A stretch of DNA of 64,000 nt from Algoriphagus algorifonticola (GTDB lineage Bacteria > Bacteroidota > Bacteroidia > Cytophagales > Cyclobacteriaceae), in the NCBI RefSeq assembly GCF_007655305.1, contig NZ_VLOG01000055.1, forward strand, positions 1-64,000, in the 5' to 3' direction. This document shows positions 27,190 to 35,795 of the stretch, piece after piece; position 1 is the first letter of the stretch; every line of letters begins with the position of its first letter. Both the position numbers and the translations under genes were made by a program. The notes beneath the pieces were generated by a model. That model worked only from the letters and a program-made list of their open reading frames with translations. It was not told the origin of the DNA and did not search any database.

Positions 27190-28368
27190 ATGAAATATCC
27201 CACTCTATCTCCCAAATACATCTTATGGATTTTTCTTTTTTTATTGGGTTTGCAGGCTTGTTCGCCTGATAATCAACAGGAAAAATATTCAGAAAAAGAT
27301 TTTCAAATAGAGAAAATAGACTCCTTTGAAGTCAACAATCTCACAAGGGTAATTATCAGTGATTACTCCGAGCAGGAAAAAACCTATTTGGGCTACGCTA
27401 CGGTAGAAGATGAAATTCTGGAAATAGATTTGGATGGAAATATTATTCAAAGAGCTAAAAAGAAGGGAGATGGTCCGGGTAATTATGGTAATTGGAACCC
27501 GATCGGAATGAGTTTTGGTCCGGATGGATTAAGGATTGCTGAATTGCCCTTTGCATTATTTGCCTTTGATTCCACTTATCAAACCCAATTTCAGCAACGA
27601 ATCCAGTCTCCATTACCTATCCGTGCATTCGGTCCTCTCGGAAAAACTCAATATTTCGAGTCAAATGACAGTACCTTTTTTTTAGTGGGCCCCAGCAATT
27701 ATTTATCTGCACATTATCTGATCAGAAACGAGGAAGGTAGGGATACATTAAAGAATTTCTACAAACTGCATCTGGAGTCGGGAGAGATGAAATCTGTGGT
27801 CCCATATAGATCGCAATCGGTATACAGACAAACGGAAGGTTTTTATCCTGAATTGATGACCAAATCCTTCCAAATTAATCGGAAGACTTCAGAATTATTG
27901 GTTTTACACGGTCTAGAGGATGAAATTGAAGTTTATGATCTTCCGGGTTTGAATTACAAAGGAAGTATTCCCCTGAAACATGAGGAGTTTCTAACTTATA
28001 ATTCGGTCCCAATCGAAATCGAACAAAACGATGAAAGGATCACCCAACTTAGAATGATGGCTGGGAGGAATATCTCCCTGATTCAAATCGATGAGGACCT
28101 TTATTTGATTTCTTATTTCACGGGAATTACACCATCTGAATATGATAATCGAAAAGCTGAAGACCCTCTTTATAGCCCTATTTCAGACCTTAATGAAAAG
28201 AGATTGATCCTTATTAAAAATAAGAAGCAATTAGGCCAAGAACTTCCATCTGTACCCGGAACTATTTTATTTGGAATGGGAAATGGAAAATTTTTGGTTC
28301 AAGAGCCTGAAAATTCAGAAATTGAGGAAGAAGTAACGCGTTTTTCAATTTATCAGGTAAAAATATAA
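27190..28368 (+). CDS. DUF4221-like lipoprotein
   Basis: The 392-residue protein has a lipobox (LLGLQACS, Cys24) and a body with repeated beta-strand blocks (EDEILEIDLDGNIIQRAKKKGDGPGNYG, MSFGPDGLRIAEL) that suggest a beta-propeller, as in the DUF4221 group. Function is unknown. The dehydrogenase gene begins 4 bp after its stop. Confidence 0.65.
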   Translation: MKYPTLSPKYILWIFLFLLGLQACSPDNQQEKYSEKDFQIEKIDSFEVNNLTRVIISDYSEQEKTYLGYATVEDEILEIDLDGNIIQRAKKKGDGPGNYGNWNPIGMSFGPDGLRIAELPFALFAFDSTYQTQFQQRIQSPLPIRAFGPLGKTQYFESNDSTFFLVGPSNYLSAHYLIRNEEGRDTLKNFYKLHLESGEMKSVVPYRSQSVYRQTEGFYPELMTKSFQINRKTSELLVLHGLEDEIEVYDLPGLNYKGSIPLKHEEFLTYNSVPIEIEQNDERITQLRMMAGRNISLIQIDEDLYLISYFTGITPSEYDNRKAEDPLYSPISDLNEKRLILIKNKKQLGQELPSVPGTILFGMGNGKFLVQEPENSEIEEEVTRFSIYQVKI

Positions 28369-28372
28369 AAGC

Positions 28373-29368
28373 ATGAAAATTGCATTTTTTAGTACCAAGT
28401 CATATGATGAAAATAGCTTTGGCTCCATCTTGGCAAACTATCATCACGAGATCACCTATTTTGAGACGAAGCTTGACCAGTTTTCTGCCCCACTGGCAAA
28501 AGGACATGAGGCAGTCTGTGCGTTTGTAAATGACAGTTTGGATCAAAATACTCTTACTCTCCTCAAAGAAAATGGAGTTCAGTTAATAGCTCTTCGTTGT
28601 GCCGGTTACAATCAGGTAGATTTAGAAACCGCAAGTTCTTTGGGTATTCCTGTTGTTAGAGTGCCAGTTTATAGCCCAGAGGCTGTAGCTGAACATGCCT
28701 TTGCCTTGATTCTTACACTCAGCAGAAAGACACATAAGGCTTACAACAGGATCAGGGAATCCAACTTTTCTCTGGAGGGACTCACTGGATTTAATTTATT
28801 CCAAAAAACTATCGGGGTCATAGGTACCGGGGCCATTGGTAGGGCTTTCTGTAAGATAGCATTGGGTTTTGGATGTGAAGTTGTAGCCTTTGATGTAATT
28901 CAAAATGAAGAAATGAAGGACTTAGGGATAAAATATGTCAGTATAGAGGATTTGTTCTCCCAGTCTGATATCATTTCCCTTCACTGCCCCTTAACTCCCG
29001 ACACAAAGCACTTGATCAACAAAACTGCTCTCTCTCAGATGAAAAACAACAGCATGCTAATCAATACTTCGAGAGGAGCCTTGATCGAAACCAAGGCGGT
29101 AATTCAGGCCTTAAAATCCCGGGAACTAGGCTATTTGGGCATAGATGTATATGAGCAGGAGGAAGACTTATTTTTCAGAAATCTTTCTGAGCAAATTTTG
29201 GAGGACGAGCAAATCTCCAGGTTGATGACATTCCCCAATGTCTTGATTACAGGCCATCAGGCGTTCTTGACTCATGAAGCTTTGGCACAAATAGCCAAAA
29301 CTACCCTAGACAATATTACTCAATTCGAAAAAGGAGAAAGGCTATACAATCAGATTGCTTTGAAGTGA
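28373..29368 (+). CDS. D-2-hydroxyacid dehydrogenase (D-lactate dehydrogenase type)
   Basis: The 331-residue protein has the NAD-binding motif GTGAIGRAFC, catalytic-loop features LRCAGYNQVD and TSRGALIET, and the acid/base histidine in GHQAFLT. The domain order and length fit LdhA-type D-lactate dehydrogenases that reduce pyruvate with NADH. It forms a likely operon with the preceding lipoprotein gene (4-bp gap). Confidence 0.9.
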   Translation: MKIAFFSTKSYDENSFGSILANYHHEITYFETKLDQFSAPLAKGHEAVCAFVNDSLDQNTLTLLKENGVQLIALRCAGYNQVDLETASSLGIPVVRVPVYSPEAVAEHAFALILTLSRKTHKAYNRIRESNFSLEGLTGFNLFQKTIGVIGTGAIGRAFCKIALGFGCEVVAFDVIQNEEMKDLGIKYVSIEDLFSQSDIISLHCPLTPDTKHLINKTALSQMKNNSMLINTSRGALIETKAVIQALKSRELGYLGIDVYEQEEDLFFRNLSEQILEDEQISRLMTFPNVLITGHQAFLTHEALAQIAKTTLDNITQFEKGERLYNQIALK

Positions 29369-29399
29369 ACTCCCAGTTTCCTTTTCTAATCGATTTTTC

Positions 29400-29434
29400 C
29401 AAAAAAAAATCCCTGAAGCATAGCCCCAGGGATT
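29400..29434 (-). terminator. terminator of the cold-shock cluster
   Basis: AATCCCTG (29408-29415) pairs with CAGGGATT (29427-29434). On the minus strand it is followed by a run of at least eight T. It closes the leftward helicase-csp transcript and may also stop the convergent dehydrogenase transcript. Confidence 0.85.
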
Positions 29435-29455
29435 CTATTTTGAAAGCAGGAGGAA

Positions 29456-29650
29456 TTAACCTACTACTTTAACGTTCACTGCGTTAACACCTTTTTTACC
29501 TTGAACTACGTCAAAAGTAACTTTGTCATTTTCACGGATTTCGTGTACTAGACCGGAGTGGTGTACGAATACATCTTCACTGTTGTCTGCTGGTGTAATG
29601 AAACCAAAACCTTTGGTTGTGTTAAAGAATTTTACTGTTCCTTCATTCAT
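29456..29650 (-). CDS. CspA-family cold-shock protein
   Basis: The 64-residue OB-fold protein has both RNA-binding motifs, KGFGFI (RNP1) and VFVHHSG (RNP2). It acts as an RNA chaperone. It is the last gene of a leftward group with a small basic protein and a DEAD-box helicase (gaps of 5 and 9 bp), which fits a shared role in RNA unfolding. Confidence 0.95.
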   Translation of the reverse strand: MNEGTVKFFNTTKGFGFITPADNSEDVFVHHSGLVHEIRENDKVTFDVVQGKKGVNAVNVKVVG

Positions 29651-29655
29651 GATTA

Positions 29656-29901
29656 CTAATTTTTACTTTGTTGTTTGTTATTGAAATATTGATTTTTAGG
29701 TCTTTCTTTTTTTGGTGGCTCCGGTTCCGGAGGAGTTTCGGATATGTTTCCAAACTCATCGACATAAGCCATCATGTCTTCTAAATCCCCGCTTTTAGGC
29801 TGTTCTTTGCGGGCTAATTTTTTCTCTAATTTTTCTTTTTGTTTTCTTCTTTTAAGTTCTGCTTTTTGTTTTTTGATGAATGCATTTTGATTTTTTGACA
29901 T
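29656..29901 (-). CDS. small highly charged protein next to csp
   Basis: The 81-residue protein begins with a strongly basic helical part (about 8-45, KKQKAELKRRKQKEKLEKK) and ends in a P/E- and N/Q-rich tail. It has no recognisable domain. Its place between a DEAD-box helicase and a cold-shock protein suggests RNA binding, but this is inference. Confidence 0.75.
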   Translation of the reverse strand: MSKNQNAFIKKQKAELKRRKQKEKLEKKLARKEQPKSGDLEDMMAYVDEFGNISETPPEPEPPKKERPKNQYFNNKQQSKN

Positions 29902-29910
29902 ATAGAATTT

Positions 29911-31116
29911 TTAGTTGACAAATGTGATGGCACGACCGGCTTTTCCGGCGCGCCCTGTCCGGCCTATTCTGTGGATATAACTATCCATAGACATGGGAAG
30001 CTGATAATTGATCACATGGGTCACATCAGCCACGTCTATACCTCTGGCCGCCACGTCGGTGGCTACCAATACTCTGGTGGTTCCGTTTTTGAATTCCTCA
30101 ATAGTCCTATTGCGGAAATTCTGGGATTTATTGCCGTGGATCAGACCGGATTGAATCCCTGCCTGATTTAATTTTTTACTTAGTCTATCAGCCAATCTTT
30201 TGGTTTCGGTGAAAATGATCACCCGCTCCAAATCTGCACTCTGAAACATATTTTGCAAAACAGTAAACTTATCCTGACCATCTTTCAAATGGACAATCTC
30301 CTGATCTACATTCTCGCTGGAATTGCCTCCACTATTTACTTTTACTTCAACTGGATTATTCAAAAGGCTTTTGATCAATACTGACTGATCTGGGTCTAAC
30401 GTAGCACTGAATAACATGGTCTGACTCCTTTGATTCATAGGCGCTACCAACTTCTTCACATCGTTTACGAAACCCATATCCAGCATTCTGTCAAACTCAT
30501 CCAAGACGAGTGTTTTGACCATGTTGAGCTTGAGTAATCTTCTACCATATAAATCCAACAATCTTCCAGGAGTACCCACAATAATCTGTGGATGTCTATG
30601 CAAGGATTTTTCGTCAGAATTAATATTTGTGCCTCCAATGAAGGTGGCAGATCTCAAATTCATGCCTTTGGTCAGGCTCTTAAACTCTTCCTCAATCTGA
30701 AGCGCCAACTCTCTGGTCGGAGTCACAATTAATGCCTTGAAATCATGAGGGTTTGCTAAAGCATGCTCAATGATAGGTATTAAGAAAGCGCAGGTTTTAC
30801 CTGAACCGGTATTGGAAATCCCCATCAAATCTCTTTTTTCCAAAAGAGGAAGAAGAGACTGGTCCTGAATTTTGGTTAAGGTAGTATATCCCTTTAATGT
30901 CAGGTTTTTCTTCAACTGAGCACCGATAGGTAGATCAGAGAAAGTGGTTTCAGATTTAAAATCTGTTTTGCTGCTCGGTGAAGCTGTCTTCACCAATAAC
31001 CTTGGATCCAATTTGGACACTTTGGCCTGCTTGCCTTGTTTAGGCGATGTTCTACCGACGGGACGTGCATTTCTGCTCTTGTCCCTATTTGGTTTTGGTC
31101 TGTTGTTCGGATTCAT
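29911..31116 (-). CDS. DEAD-box RNA helicase (RhlE-like)
   Basis: The 401-residue protein has a basic disordered N-terminus (about 1-50), then the helicase motifs: Q-motif region, GSGKT (motif I), PTRELALQ (Ia), motif II as DEFD instead of DEAD, SAT (III), TDVAARGIDV (V) and HRIGRTGRAG (VI). It ends soon after motif VI, without a C-terminal extension. It is translated in the same direction as csp and follows the desaturase gene by 4 bp. It is likely an ATP-dependent RNA-remodelling enzyme for cold conditions. Confidence 0.92.
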   Translation of the reverse strand: MNPNNRPKPNRDKSRNARPVGRTSPKQGKQAKVSKLDPRLLVKTASPSSKTDFKSETTFSDLPIGAQLKKNLTLKGYTTLTKIQDQSLLPLLEKRDLMGISNTGSGKTCAFLIPIIEHALANPHDFKALIVTPTRELALQIEEEFKSLTKGMNLRSATFIGGTNINSDEKSLHRHPQIIVGTPGRLLDLYGRRLLKLNMVKTLVLDEFDRMLDMGFVNDVKKLVAPMNQRSQTMLFSATLDPDQSVLIKSLLNNPVEVKVNSGGNSSENVDQEIVHLKDGQDKFTVLQNMFQSADLERVIIFTETKRLADRLSKKLNQAGIQSGLIHGNKSQNFRNRTIEEFKNGTTRVLVATDVAARGIDVADVTHVINYQLPMSMDSYIHRIGRTGRAGKAGRAITFVN

Positions 31117-31120
31117 AATG

Positions 31121-32110
31121 TTAGGCTTTTACTGGCTCTAACTCAGGGCTATTCCCCAAGAGATAAAGCATTCTAAAATGATCATATACTGCCCCAAAAA
31201 AATTAGGCTTTGAATAGTAAGGAATCTGGTATTCCTCAGCCGTTGCTTTTACAATTTTTGAAATATCCCGATAATGCACATGGCAGATATCAGGGAATAA
31301 ATGATGTTCGACTTGATAATTGAGTCCACCTATAAACCATTCCAAAACTCTGGAATTTGGGGCGAAATTACAGGTAGTAGCCAATTGATGTAGCATACGC
31401 TCACCTTCAACGATTCCTTCGCTATTAGGAAGAGGGAATTCAACTTCAGGTACAATATGAGCAGTTTGAAATACCATGGTAATTACAAAACCTGTCACAG
31501 CGTGCATCACGATGTATGCTAATATGATTTGACCTGCAGAGAATGGAGCAAATAGCAAGGGTAATCCCAAGGCTACAATGAAATAGCCCAATTTCCATGC
31601 GATCAATTTGAATATATTGTTTCTATACGCATTCTCTCCCTTAACCAATCCCATTTTGTGATAACGAGTCAGTCTAATGAAATCTTTGGCGGTAACCCAA
31701 GATATGGTGGAAAGAGAATAAAAGATCCAAGCATACAAATGCTGGAATTTATGCAGGAAATTTTTCTTCGCGCTTGGAGAAAATCTTAGGAAAAAGGGTG
31801 CATTGATGTCGTCATCATGCTCGTCAATATTGGTAAAGCTATGATGCAAAACATTATGCTGGATTTTCCAAACCGTAGAGCTAGCTCCTACCAAGTTTAA
31901 AGTATAACCTACCCATTTGTTGACGGTTGGATTTTTGGAATAAGAACCATGATTGGCATCATGCATTACGCCCATTCCTACACCTGCCATCCCAAATCCT
32001 GCTAAAACAAAGCAAGCGTAAAGTTGAAAGGTGGTTTGAGCTACGCCCAAAATCACTAATGCGATGGGCACAATGTAGAGAGAGAGTAAAAAAACGGTTT
32101 TGAATACCAT
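31121..32110 (-). CDS. acyl-lipid/acyl-CoA fatty acid desaturase
   Basis: The protein has the three histidine boxes of front-end desaturases, HDANHGS, HNVLHHSFTN and QVEHHLFPD, with membrane helices between them. It introduces a double bond into membrane acyl chains, which fits its place next to cold-shock genes. The first ATG is at 32110, but the same frame stays open upstream to a stop at 32231-32233 and encodes a desaturase-like N-terminus (TLRKRVYNHFE, then SKYGN) with no ATG, GTG or TTG. An ATT at 32222-32224 stands where the start would be expected. The real start is unresolved. Confidence 0.88.
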   Translation of the reverse strand: MVFKTVFLLSLYIVPIALVILGVAQTTFQLYACFVLAGFGMAGVGMGVMHDANHGSYSKNPTVNKWVGYTLNLVGASSTVWKIQHNVLHHSFTNIDEHDDDINAPFFLRFSPSAKKNFLHKFQHLYAWIFYSLSTISWVTAKDFIRLTRYHKMGLVKGENAYRNNIFKLIAWKLGYFIVALGLPLLFAPFSAGQIILAYIVMHAVTGFVITMVFQTAHIVPEVEFPLPNSEGIVEGERMLHQLATTCNFAPNSRVLEWFIGGLNYQVEHHLFPDICHVHYRDISKIVKATAEEYQIPYYSKPNFFGAVYDHFRMLYLLGNSPELEPVKA

Positions 32111-32551
32111 CTCAGCATTTCCGTATTTGGACTGCTGGGTAGTTTCAAAATGGTTATAAACTCTTTTTCGAAGGGTTTTGGAGAATTCAGATAAAACTGA
32201 CTCTGAGAATCTTACTGTTTTAATAAACTGTTAATTAAGAAGGTAAAGTTGTTCCCGGGGGAATTTCGCTGCAGGTTTTAATTTACCAGCCCTAAAGCTG
32301 TCCATTAAAAAAGTAGAAAGAAGAGAATTAAAACCTTTGCAAAGGAGGAACTCTGAAATTTGCTACTTAAGCAGGTTGAATATCAACGCTAAATTATTTT
32401 CTCGAATTCTAAAGGGCTTGTCCCTTTTTTGAATCCGCATCAAAGGTGAGGAGAAGTTTCGGTATTTCCTAATTTATTAGAAAAACATCCAATTGGGTAG
32501 AATCATCCAAAATATTGATATTCTGTTTTTTTGACTGGAACCGACCTTAAT
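32111..32551. other. 441-bp region upstream of the desaturase
   Basis: The part next to the desaturase (32111-32224) is probably coding or 5' leader, as described for that gene. The rest has no gene. A weak hairpin AAAGGG/CCCTTT with a T-run (32411-32430) points rightward and belongs to no gene. No clear promoter match was found. Confidence 0.4.
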
Positions 32552-33895
32552 TCAGTTTAAACTCCAATTTGCTATGATATTCAGGTGAATCATTTCAACT
32601 TTATTATAGCGTTGGGTCGGGCTGAGGTTTTGTAACCCCAAAGCTTCTTTATTCATGACCAATATCTGGAAATCCAATTTTTGGTAATTTTTAGGATGGA
32701 ATTTGACTCCCAAGTTCACTTGCCTATAGGATGGAAAAGCGTATTTATTAGCTAATGGATCACCAATATCTGGAAGCCAGTGAAAGCCCATATGGCCAAA
32801 TAGTTGGATATTTCTTCGGTATTGAAATGAAAAGTAAGCTGTCAGTGCCTCCAAGCTTTCATAGCCCTCATTCCTTTCTCTTGGAATAAAAGTATACCAA
32901 GCATCCTTCCCCCACTCTCTTGGACTAAGCCAACGGCCTTTGCCTCTAAGAATGGTTGCGCTCAGATGGGTTTCTATTTTAGGATTCTTCCATCCGAATC
33001 TTGTGGAAACAACCCAATTTTGGTCAGAAGGATCTTTGAATGCCAATAAGGGATTATCATTCCCCCCATTTCGGATTCCATGTTGGAAACCTAGCTGTAA
33101 GCCTGTGAAAAAAAATGAAGTCTTTTCCTCTCGATTCCAATCCCTTTCCCATTGGAACCAATATGTAGAGAATAAATGAGCAGCCCAGGTATTGGAAAAA
33201 TTAAAAGCACCCCAATCGGATTCTTTTTCTACCTCTGAGATGAGTATAGACCGGCTCTCCGTGTTATTGAAATATTGAGACGGAAGACCATTCACATCTC
33301 GGGCAACTGGGAAAATACCGACAGTTTCTCCCGGCCTTAACCAGTCCTTAGTTCCACGAACTCTCAATCTATGAATAAACCATCCAGAAACTTTCCAATC
33401 AGAACTTGGATTGAAACCAAGCCTTAAACCTTCCATCAGAGTAGGTGCCAATCGACCATCTTGAGGGTTGATCCATGGAGTATTGACTCCCATCCTTCCG
33501 ATTTCAATCTCCCATTTGGTAGACTTATAAGCTAAGGATAGATTTTCAAAAGATAAAAAGGCTTTATCTCCCCTATTTAATAAATCAAATAATCCTGTTT
33601 CGTATCGGTTATCTCTATTGGTCAAGGGATCATTGGCATTTATATCCGAGCTCCATGTATTCAAAAAACCTCTGATAGATGCTCGGAAATACCATTTTTG
33701 AAGATAATTGGACTTTAGGCCCAGACTCAGAGAATTACCCCAAGCAAAATCATCTTTGAAGTCTTTTTGGTAAGAAGTACTCATCCAAAAACTTCGAGCA
33801 TGAATAGTTGGCTGAAAACTCAGCTTTTGGGCAGAATCTTGCGCATTCAGTCCTAATGGAAGAATCCAAAATAAAACCAATGTGGTCAGTTTCAT
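32552..33895 (-). CDS. outer membrane porin of the sulfur locus (porin 1)
   Basis: The 447-residue beta-barrel protein has a signal peptide (LGLNAQ) and OprD-like features. It is a clear paralogue of the protein at 38647-40050: both share the blocks AKDPLTG/NANDPLTN-SNRYE, a GR-based strand, N-RPNL/GRLAPTL, WKVSG, and PREWG. Its start overlaps the tsdA stop by 4 bp, so it is translated with the thiosulfate dehydrogenase. I infer that it admits a sulfur oxyanion to the periplasm; the family assignment itself is only moderately certain. Confidence 0.75.
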   Translation of the reverse strand: MKLTTLVLFWILPLGLNAQDSAQKLSFQPTIHARSFWMSTSYQKDFKDDFAWGNSLSLGLKSNYLQKWYFRASIRGFLNTWSSDINANDPLTNRDNRYETGLFDLLNRGDKAFLSFENLSLAYKSTKWEIEIGRMGVNTPWINPQDGRLAPTLMEGLRLGFNPSSDWKVSGWFIHRLRVRGTKDWLRPGETVGIFPVARDVNGLPSQYFNNTESRSILISEVEKESDWGAFNFSNTWAAHLFSTYWFQWERDWNREEKTSFFFTGLQLGFQHGIRNGGNDNPLLAFKDPSDQNWVVSTRFGWKNPKIETHLSATILRGKGRWLSPREWGKDAWYTFIPRERNEGYESLEALTAYFSFQYRRNIQLFGHMGFHWLPDIGDPLANKYAFPSYRQVNLGVKFHPKNYQKLDFQILVMNKEALGLQNLSPTQRYNKVEMIHLNIIANWSLN

Positions 33896-34956
33896 TCCGA
33901 CTTGGACTTTGCTTCAGTGATAGGTTTGAACGGACCAAATTTATGTTGCACTTCAGGGAAACTGTCACTATATGGCCCAAATGGATGATCCATAGGTTTT
34001 TTGGAAATATCAGGCCAATCTTGACTTAAATCTTTGGATGGCCTTTCCATGCTATTGACATAGGCTGCCACATCCCAGGCTTCTTCATCTGATATAAGCG
34101 GGTTTTCAAAAGTTGCTCCCAAGGGCATATTGGCTCTGACATAACCCGCAAACCTAGAAAGTCGAAATAATCCTGCTCCCTGATTGTAGCTATTCGAACC
34201 CCATAAAGGAGGATAGATATATCCACTGCCATCTTGCTTAGCCAAACCTTGACCCTCTTGGCCGTGGCAGCTTTGACATTGATTGATGTAAATACTTTTC
34301 CCTTTTTCCGGATCTGCTGCTCTGTCCAACAAAGGAACCTCATACAAACCAACCCCTTTGGGCTTCTCACCTTTTGGAACATCCTTCCCTACCCAATTCA
34401 TATATGCTACCATAGCAACCATTTCCCTGGAGTCTGATTCCAATATGCCTCCATTCAAACTGCGCTCAAAACAATCATTGATCCTCTTGGGAATATCCTC
34501 TGATTTTCCGGAGCGTGATCTGACTTTTGGATAGGTAGATGCCACGGCTGAATAGTTATTTCCTAAGGGAACCGTACCAGCCTGTAGGTGGCAGTTTTGA
34601 CAATTGAGTCCATTGGACATTTTTCTCACCTTCCCGTTGGGCCCTAAATACTCGGCAGTATTTGCGATCAAATCCCTGCCGTACTTAATTTCTTCAGCAT
34701 TTGGCTCTAATTCTACTTTAGACCAATCAGGAGCCATCCACATTCCTGCTGGATCTTCTAAATACTTGGGTTTGACTTCAGTACCTTCAATCGTCGTTTC
34801 GGTTTCGGAATTAGAGTCTTTCAAAGATGGTAGTTGAATCCCTGATGAGGAAATTAAAACGACGCCTCCAATCATTCCTACCAAAGCAGTAGCCAGTACC
34901 AATAAGCCTAACAACAGCGAAATGATTTGTAAAAAAGGTTTTCCTAACTGATTCAT
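33892..34956 (-). CDS. tsdA: TsdA-type dihaem thiosulfate dehydrogenase
   Basis: The 354-residue protein has one N-terminal membrane helix (about 10-37) and two haem c sites, CQNCH (C119-H123) and CQSCH (C227-H231). Between them is INDCFERSLNGG, whose Cys162 lies where TsdA enzymes have the unusual cysteine axial haem ligand. The surrounding GPNGKVRKMSNGLNC and STYPKVRSRSG stretches also match TsdA. The family couples two thiosulfates to tetrathionate (or the reverse) in the periplasm. The gene overlaps the porin gene by 4 bp. A Crp/Fnr-like palindrome lies 49 bp upstream of its ATG. Confidence 0.85.
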   Translation of the reverse strand: MNQLGKPFLQIISLLLGLLVLATALVGMIGGVVLISSSGIQLPSLKDSNSETETTIEGTEVKPKYLEDPAGMWMAPDWSKVELEPNAEEIKYGRDLIANTAEYLGPNGKVRKMSNGLNCQNCHLQAGTVPLGNNYSAVASTYPKVRSRSGKSEDIPKRINDCFERSLNGGILESDSREMVAMVAYMNWVGKDVPKGEKPKGVGLYEVPLLDRAADPEKGKSIYINQCQSCHGQEGQGLAKQDGSGYIYPPLWGSNSYNQGAGLFRLSRFAGYVRANMPLGATFENPLISDEEAWDVAAYVNSMERPSKDLSQDWPDISKKPMDHPFGPYSDSFPEVQHKFGPFKPITEAKSKSE

Positions 34957-34974
34957 AAGATGCTCGATTCTTTA

Positions 34975-34982
34975 CAAAAATG
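34975..34982 (-). promoter_or_regulatory. candidate -7 element of tsdA
   Basis: CAAAAATG on the plus strand reads CATTTTTG on the minus strand, 7 of 8 matches to TAnnTTTG allowing any n. It is 22 nt from the palindrome at 35005-35020, close to the spacing seen upstream of the MBL-rhodanese gene. Confidence 0.4.
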
Positions 34983-35004
34983 CAGGATTTATACACTGAA
35001 TTCC

Positions 35005-35020
35005 TGTGACTTGCATCACA
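35005..35020. promoter_or_regulatory. Crp/Fnr-like operator upstream of tsdA
   Basis: TGTGA-CTTGCA-TCACA has perfect half-sites for a Crp-type palindrome. Two related sites (40056-40071 and 41624-41639) share TGACTT-N3-TCACA. Its centre is about 42 bp upstream of the predicted tsdA transcript start, a position from which such proteins usually activate. Confidence 0.65.
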
Positions 35021-35058
35021 TCCAAATCAAGTTAAGCAAAGGAAATGAAAAACACCTC

Positions 35059-35790
35059 TCATTTTCTCTTTCCCTGACACTTCGCAGTGAAACAGACTTT
35101 ATCTTCTAGCACGGCTTTCAATAAAAACTCTCCTGAAAATTCGTAAACCATGAGATTCAACTGGTCCCCAAGTTTACACTCCGATTGATAATTGATGCTA
35201 AGTTCCTCGACAATTTGCATCCCTAATTCCAGACAGCAATCCTCCACCCAACGGATATAGCTGGTATTATTCACATGATTGTATAAGTCTAAATCAGAGT
35301 GCTTTACATGAAGAGAGCAAGAGAAAATCTCCTCTCCTTCCACCAGTATTTTTGGAGGCTGCCAATCCGGCTTTAACTGCGGATCAAATACTTTAGCTGG
35401 CAAAACCTGATCGGGTCTTTGTATCCTTTTGGTTTGCAGATCTAAAAGCAGCCAGGAACTCATAGCTCGAACCAAAATATTCCCGGATTTATCTCTTACT
35501 AAGAATTCCCGAAAGGCAAAAAACTTTTCAACCCCTCTTCCACCTGTGAATACTTCAATTTCATCTCCCCACTTAGGAAGCTTGAAAATTTTAAATTCAA
35601 ACCTGGATAAGGCCCACATTTGCTGACTCTCCATGAGATTCCTGCCAAAATCTTCAGAATCAGCGTGCTTCCAAGCAATCTCCTGAAGTAAGTCTGCCAA
35701 GGATTTAACACGAAGCGTACCATTGGGGCTGACCATGAAGGAGTTGATTTCAAATATCTTTCTGAATTGGAAATTCTCGGGGTAACTCAT
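35059..35790 (-). CDS. acyl-ACP thioesterase (FatA/B-like)
   Basis: The 243-residue protein has two hot-dog halves. The first contains ADLLQEIAWKHADSEDFG and the second SDLDLYNHVNNTSYIRWVED, with the catalytic N/H region. The motif order matches acyl-ACP thioesterases, which release free fatty acids from acyl carrier protein. It lies 5 bp after an MFS transporter gene, and they are likely co-transcribed. Confidence 0.88.
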   Translation of the reverse strand: MSYPENFQFRKIFEINSFMVSPNGTLRVKSLADLLQEIAWKHADSEDFGRNLMESQQMWALSRFEFKIFKLPKWGDEIEVFTGGRGVEKFFAFREFLVRDKSGNILVRAMSSWLLLDLQTKRIQRPDQVLPAKVFDPQLKPDWQPPKILVEGEEIFSCSLHVKHSDLDLYNHVNNTSYIRWVEDCCLELGMQIVEELSINYQSECKLGDQLNLMVYEFSGEFLLKAVLEDKVCFTAKCQGKRK

Positions 35791-35795
35791 AACGT

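Noticed and set aside
32411-32430. Hairpin AAAGGG/CCCTTT with T-run
   Set aside because: The stem is short and it points rightward where no rightward gene ends.
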